Origin: Hyposmocoma kahamanoa
Lineage: Eukaryota > Arthropoda > Insecta > Lepidoptera > Cosmopterigidae
Assembly (NCBI RefSeq): GCF_003589595.1
Contig: NW_020655294.1
Location: 2,142,509 to 2,206,508 of the forward strand
DNA: 64,000 bases
Reading direction: 5' to 3'
Within the stretch, counting starts at the first letter, position 1; each line of letters begins with the position of its first letter. The position numbers were made by a program, and so were the translations under genes. The notes under the pieces were generated by a model, which searched no databases, was not told the DNA's origin, and worked only from the letters and a program-made list of their open reading frames with translations. Shown here piece after piece: positions 62,884 to 64,000 of the stretch.

Positions 62884-64000
62884 ATGAGCAGCCCCTGTAA
62901 AGTTAGGTGTCCTTATTGCCCGGGATCGCCCAAGTTGTACGTACAATCAAGGGGTCTTAGTGTGCATATTAGTCGAGCGCATAGGGATGTAGCCCATCGC
63001 AGAGTCGATGACTCGTCGGTTCCAGGTACTGGCTCTGGGGCGCGGACGGTCACTCCTGCGCCAGCCTTAAGTGAGGTGACACAAGCGGCACAGAGCACAT
63101 TCGGTCTTCATAATTTACCATCGCTTAAGAAGCAAATTCGAGTCCTTAGACATATACCCAAAGGGGCGAGGAATCTTGCGGCTGGCAGGTTGTGTTATTT
63201 GATAGATGAGTGCCTGCGATCGAATGGTGTGGATGACTGGTTCAACTTATTATCTTTCCCTTTTTCGGCCTTGAGGGTTCCAGGTGATGAGGGGCGCAAA
63301 TCATTAACCTCCAAAGTAAAGAATAATGTACTTAACGAAATTTTAAATTTTCCGGGTACTCAGTCAACACATAAACCGCATTCGACCTACCGTACCATAG
63401 AGGCTAAGGTGTATGACGGTGATTTGAGAGGGGCCGTCCGCTTACTGCTGTCGGACTCGTCGTTGGCTCCAGCGAATGATAATACCTTGAGAGCATTAGA
63501 AGACAAACATCCGTCTCCTTCTAGGCCCCTGAATTTTCCACCGGAACCAAGCCTCACGAGTCCCTCCTTATCTGTTACACCTACAGACGTGGCTATGGCT
63601 TTGGGGTCGTTTTACAATGGTTCAGCCGCTGGTCTTGATGGCTTGCGCCCTCAACATCTCAAAGAGCTTACATCACCTTCTGCGGGCGATAACGGTCCTC
63701 GTTTACTAAAGTTGCTCTCCGATTTGTGCAATTTTCTTTTACGGGGTATGCTGAATTTGGAAGTGGCTCCTTACTTGTACGGTGCATCTCTTTGCGCCCT
63801 TTCGAAAAAGGATGATGGTATTAGGCCAATTGCCGTGGGTGGTATGTATCGCCGCCTAGTGGCAAAGCTTTGCTGTAGGTCAGTTAGAGACATAATGTCG
63901 ACCCACCTTCAGCCGAGGCAGGTGGGATTCGGGACGCCACTGGGCTGCGAGGCGGCGATACACGCCACCCGCTCTTTTGCGATGGGCCATGAGGGTACAG
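62884..64000 (+). CDS. LINE reverse-transcriptase polyprotein, 5' part, open to window edge
   Basis: 372 codons without a stop, cut by the window end. Residues 9-33 form a C2H2 finger (C9-P-Y-C12, then H28-x4-H33). After a linker comes the start of a reverse transcriptase: GSAAGLDGLRPQHL at 246-259, ALSKKDDGIRPIAVG at 305-319, RRLVAKL at 323-329 and RQVGFGTPLGCEAA at 345-358. These are the early palm/finger motifs of non-LTR elements. The catalytic Asp pair and any endonuclease would lie downstream. The N-terminal finger before the polymerase, with no apurinic endonuclease domain in front, recalls R2/NeSL-like architecture; the clade is not certain. Lack of any stop or frameshift marks a young, perhaps active copy. 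It lies in tup intron 2, sense strand. Confidence 0.85.
   Translation, partial: MSSPCKVRCPYCPGSPKLYVQSRGLSVHISRAHRDVAHRRVDDSSVPGTGSGARTVTPAPALSEVTQAAQSTFGLHNLPSLKKQIRVLRHIPKGARNLAAGRLCYLIDECLRSNGVDDWFNLLSFPFSALRVPGDEGRKSLTSKVKNNVLNEILNFPGTQSTHKPHSTYRTIEAKVYDGDLRGAVRLLLSDSSLAPANDNTLRALEDKHPSPSRPLNFPPEPSLTSPSLSVTPTDVAMALGSFYNGSAAGLDGLRPQHLKELTSPSAGDNGPRLLKLLSDLCNFLLRGMLNLEVAPYLYGASLCALSKKDDGIRPIAVGGMYRRLVAKLCCRSVRDIMSTHLQPRQVGFGTPLGCEAAIHATRSFAMGHEGT

Larger units (their letters stand above)
59721..64000 (+). other. tup: tup intron 2, incomplete
   Basis: From GTAAGTGTTA at 59721 to the window edge without a following exon. Contains LINE-F fragments, MITE-E and the start of a large LINE. Confidence 0.75.

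Noticed and set aside
1..64000. CRISPR array, operon or prokaryotic defence system
   Set aside because: No regularly spaced short repeats, no dense co-directional genes; intron-exon structure and retroposons show eukaryotic DNA.

Overview
The window looks like nuclear DNA of an insect, most probably a moth or butterfly. It is AT-rich, gene-poor and packed with decayed retrotransposon tails, tRNA-derived SINEs and small inverted-repeat (TIR) elements of the kind common in Lepidoptera. The taxon is an inference from repeat content and from the one host gene, not from a marker search.

Only one host gene is convincingly visible: the LIM-homeodomain transcription factor gene tailup/islet (tup), on the + strand. 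Two coding exons are present. The first, 4551-4656, holds the start codon and 35 residues. The second, 59531-59720, encodes the complete first LIM zinc-finger domain. The donor of the first leaves one base of a codon and the acceptor of the second supplies two, so they join in frame across an intron of about 54.9 kb. The homeodomain, second LIM domain and 3' end lie beyond the window. The region 2640-4550 upstream has few repeats and contains CCAAT boxes and two identical Hox/Exd-like motifs, so it is the likely promoter region.

The rest is intron or upstream sequence colonised by repeats. I use local labels. Family A: a SINE-like unit of about 300 bp, over 30 pieces, both strands; + means the orientation starting near GTAGAGCTCCTTGTG and ending ...GTCACTTGNTATNATAAAA. 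SINE-B, SINE-C and SINE-M: three tRNA-headed SINEs. SINE-G: a composite with an internal tRNA-like module. Repeat D: 'TTAACCGACTTC' repeat. MITE-E: TIR element with CCGATTCGTATCCG ends. LINE-F: LINE ending in a CTTTGA-type tandem tail. LINE-H: LINE whose C-terminus carries the 'HRR..' and 'FHHR.TR' motifs. LINE-V: LINE with 'MLRWFGHV' and 'SAYP' motifs. Other pairs are labelled K, L, N, O, P, Q and S.

The most notable mobile elements are a 378-bp P-type element with perfect TIRs, an 8-bp target duplication and a THAP-like zinc-finger remnant (24596-24973); a 245-bp Harbinger-like MITE nested in a family A copy (41276-41520); a second TTA-flanked MITE inside a CpG-rich block (32761-33109); a TTAA-flanked piggyBac-like non-autonomous element that has taken in a LINE and a SINE (39237-40194); and, in the second tup intron, the intact 5' part of a LINE open reading frame with a C2H2 finger and reverse-transcriptase motifs, which runs off the window end (62884-64000).

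I saw no operon, CRISPR array or bacterial-type system, and no functional tRNA or rRNA gene. Nothing here is clearly a new biological system. The novelty lies in the tup regulatory landscape and in the element structures.
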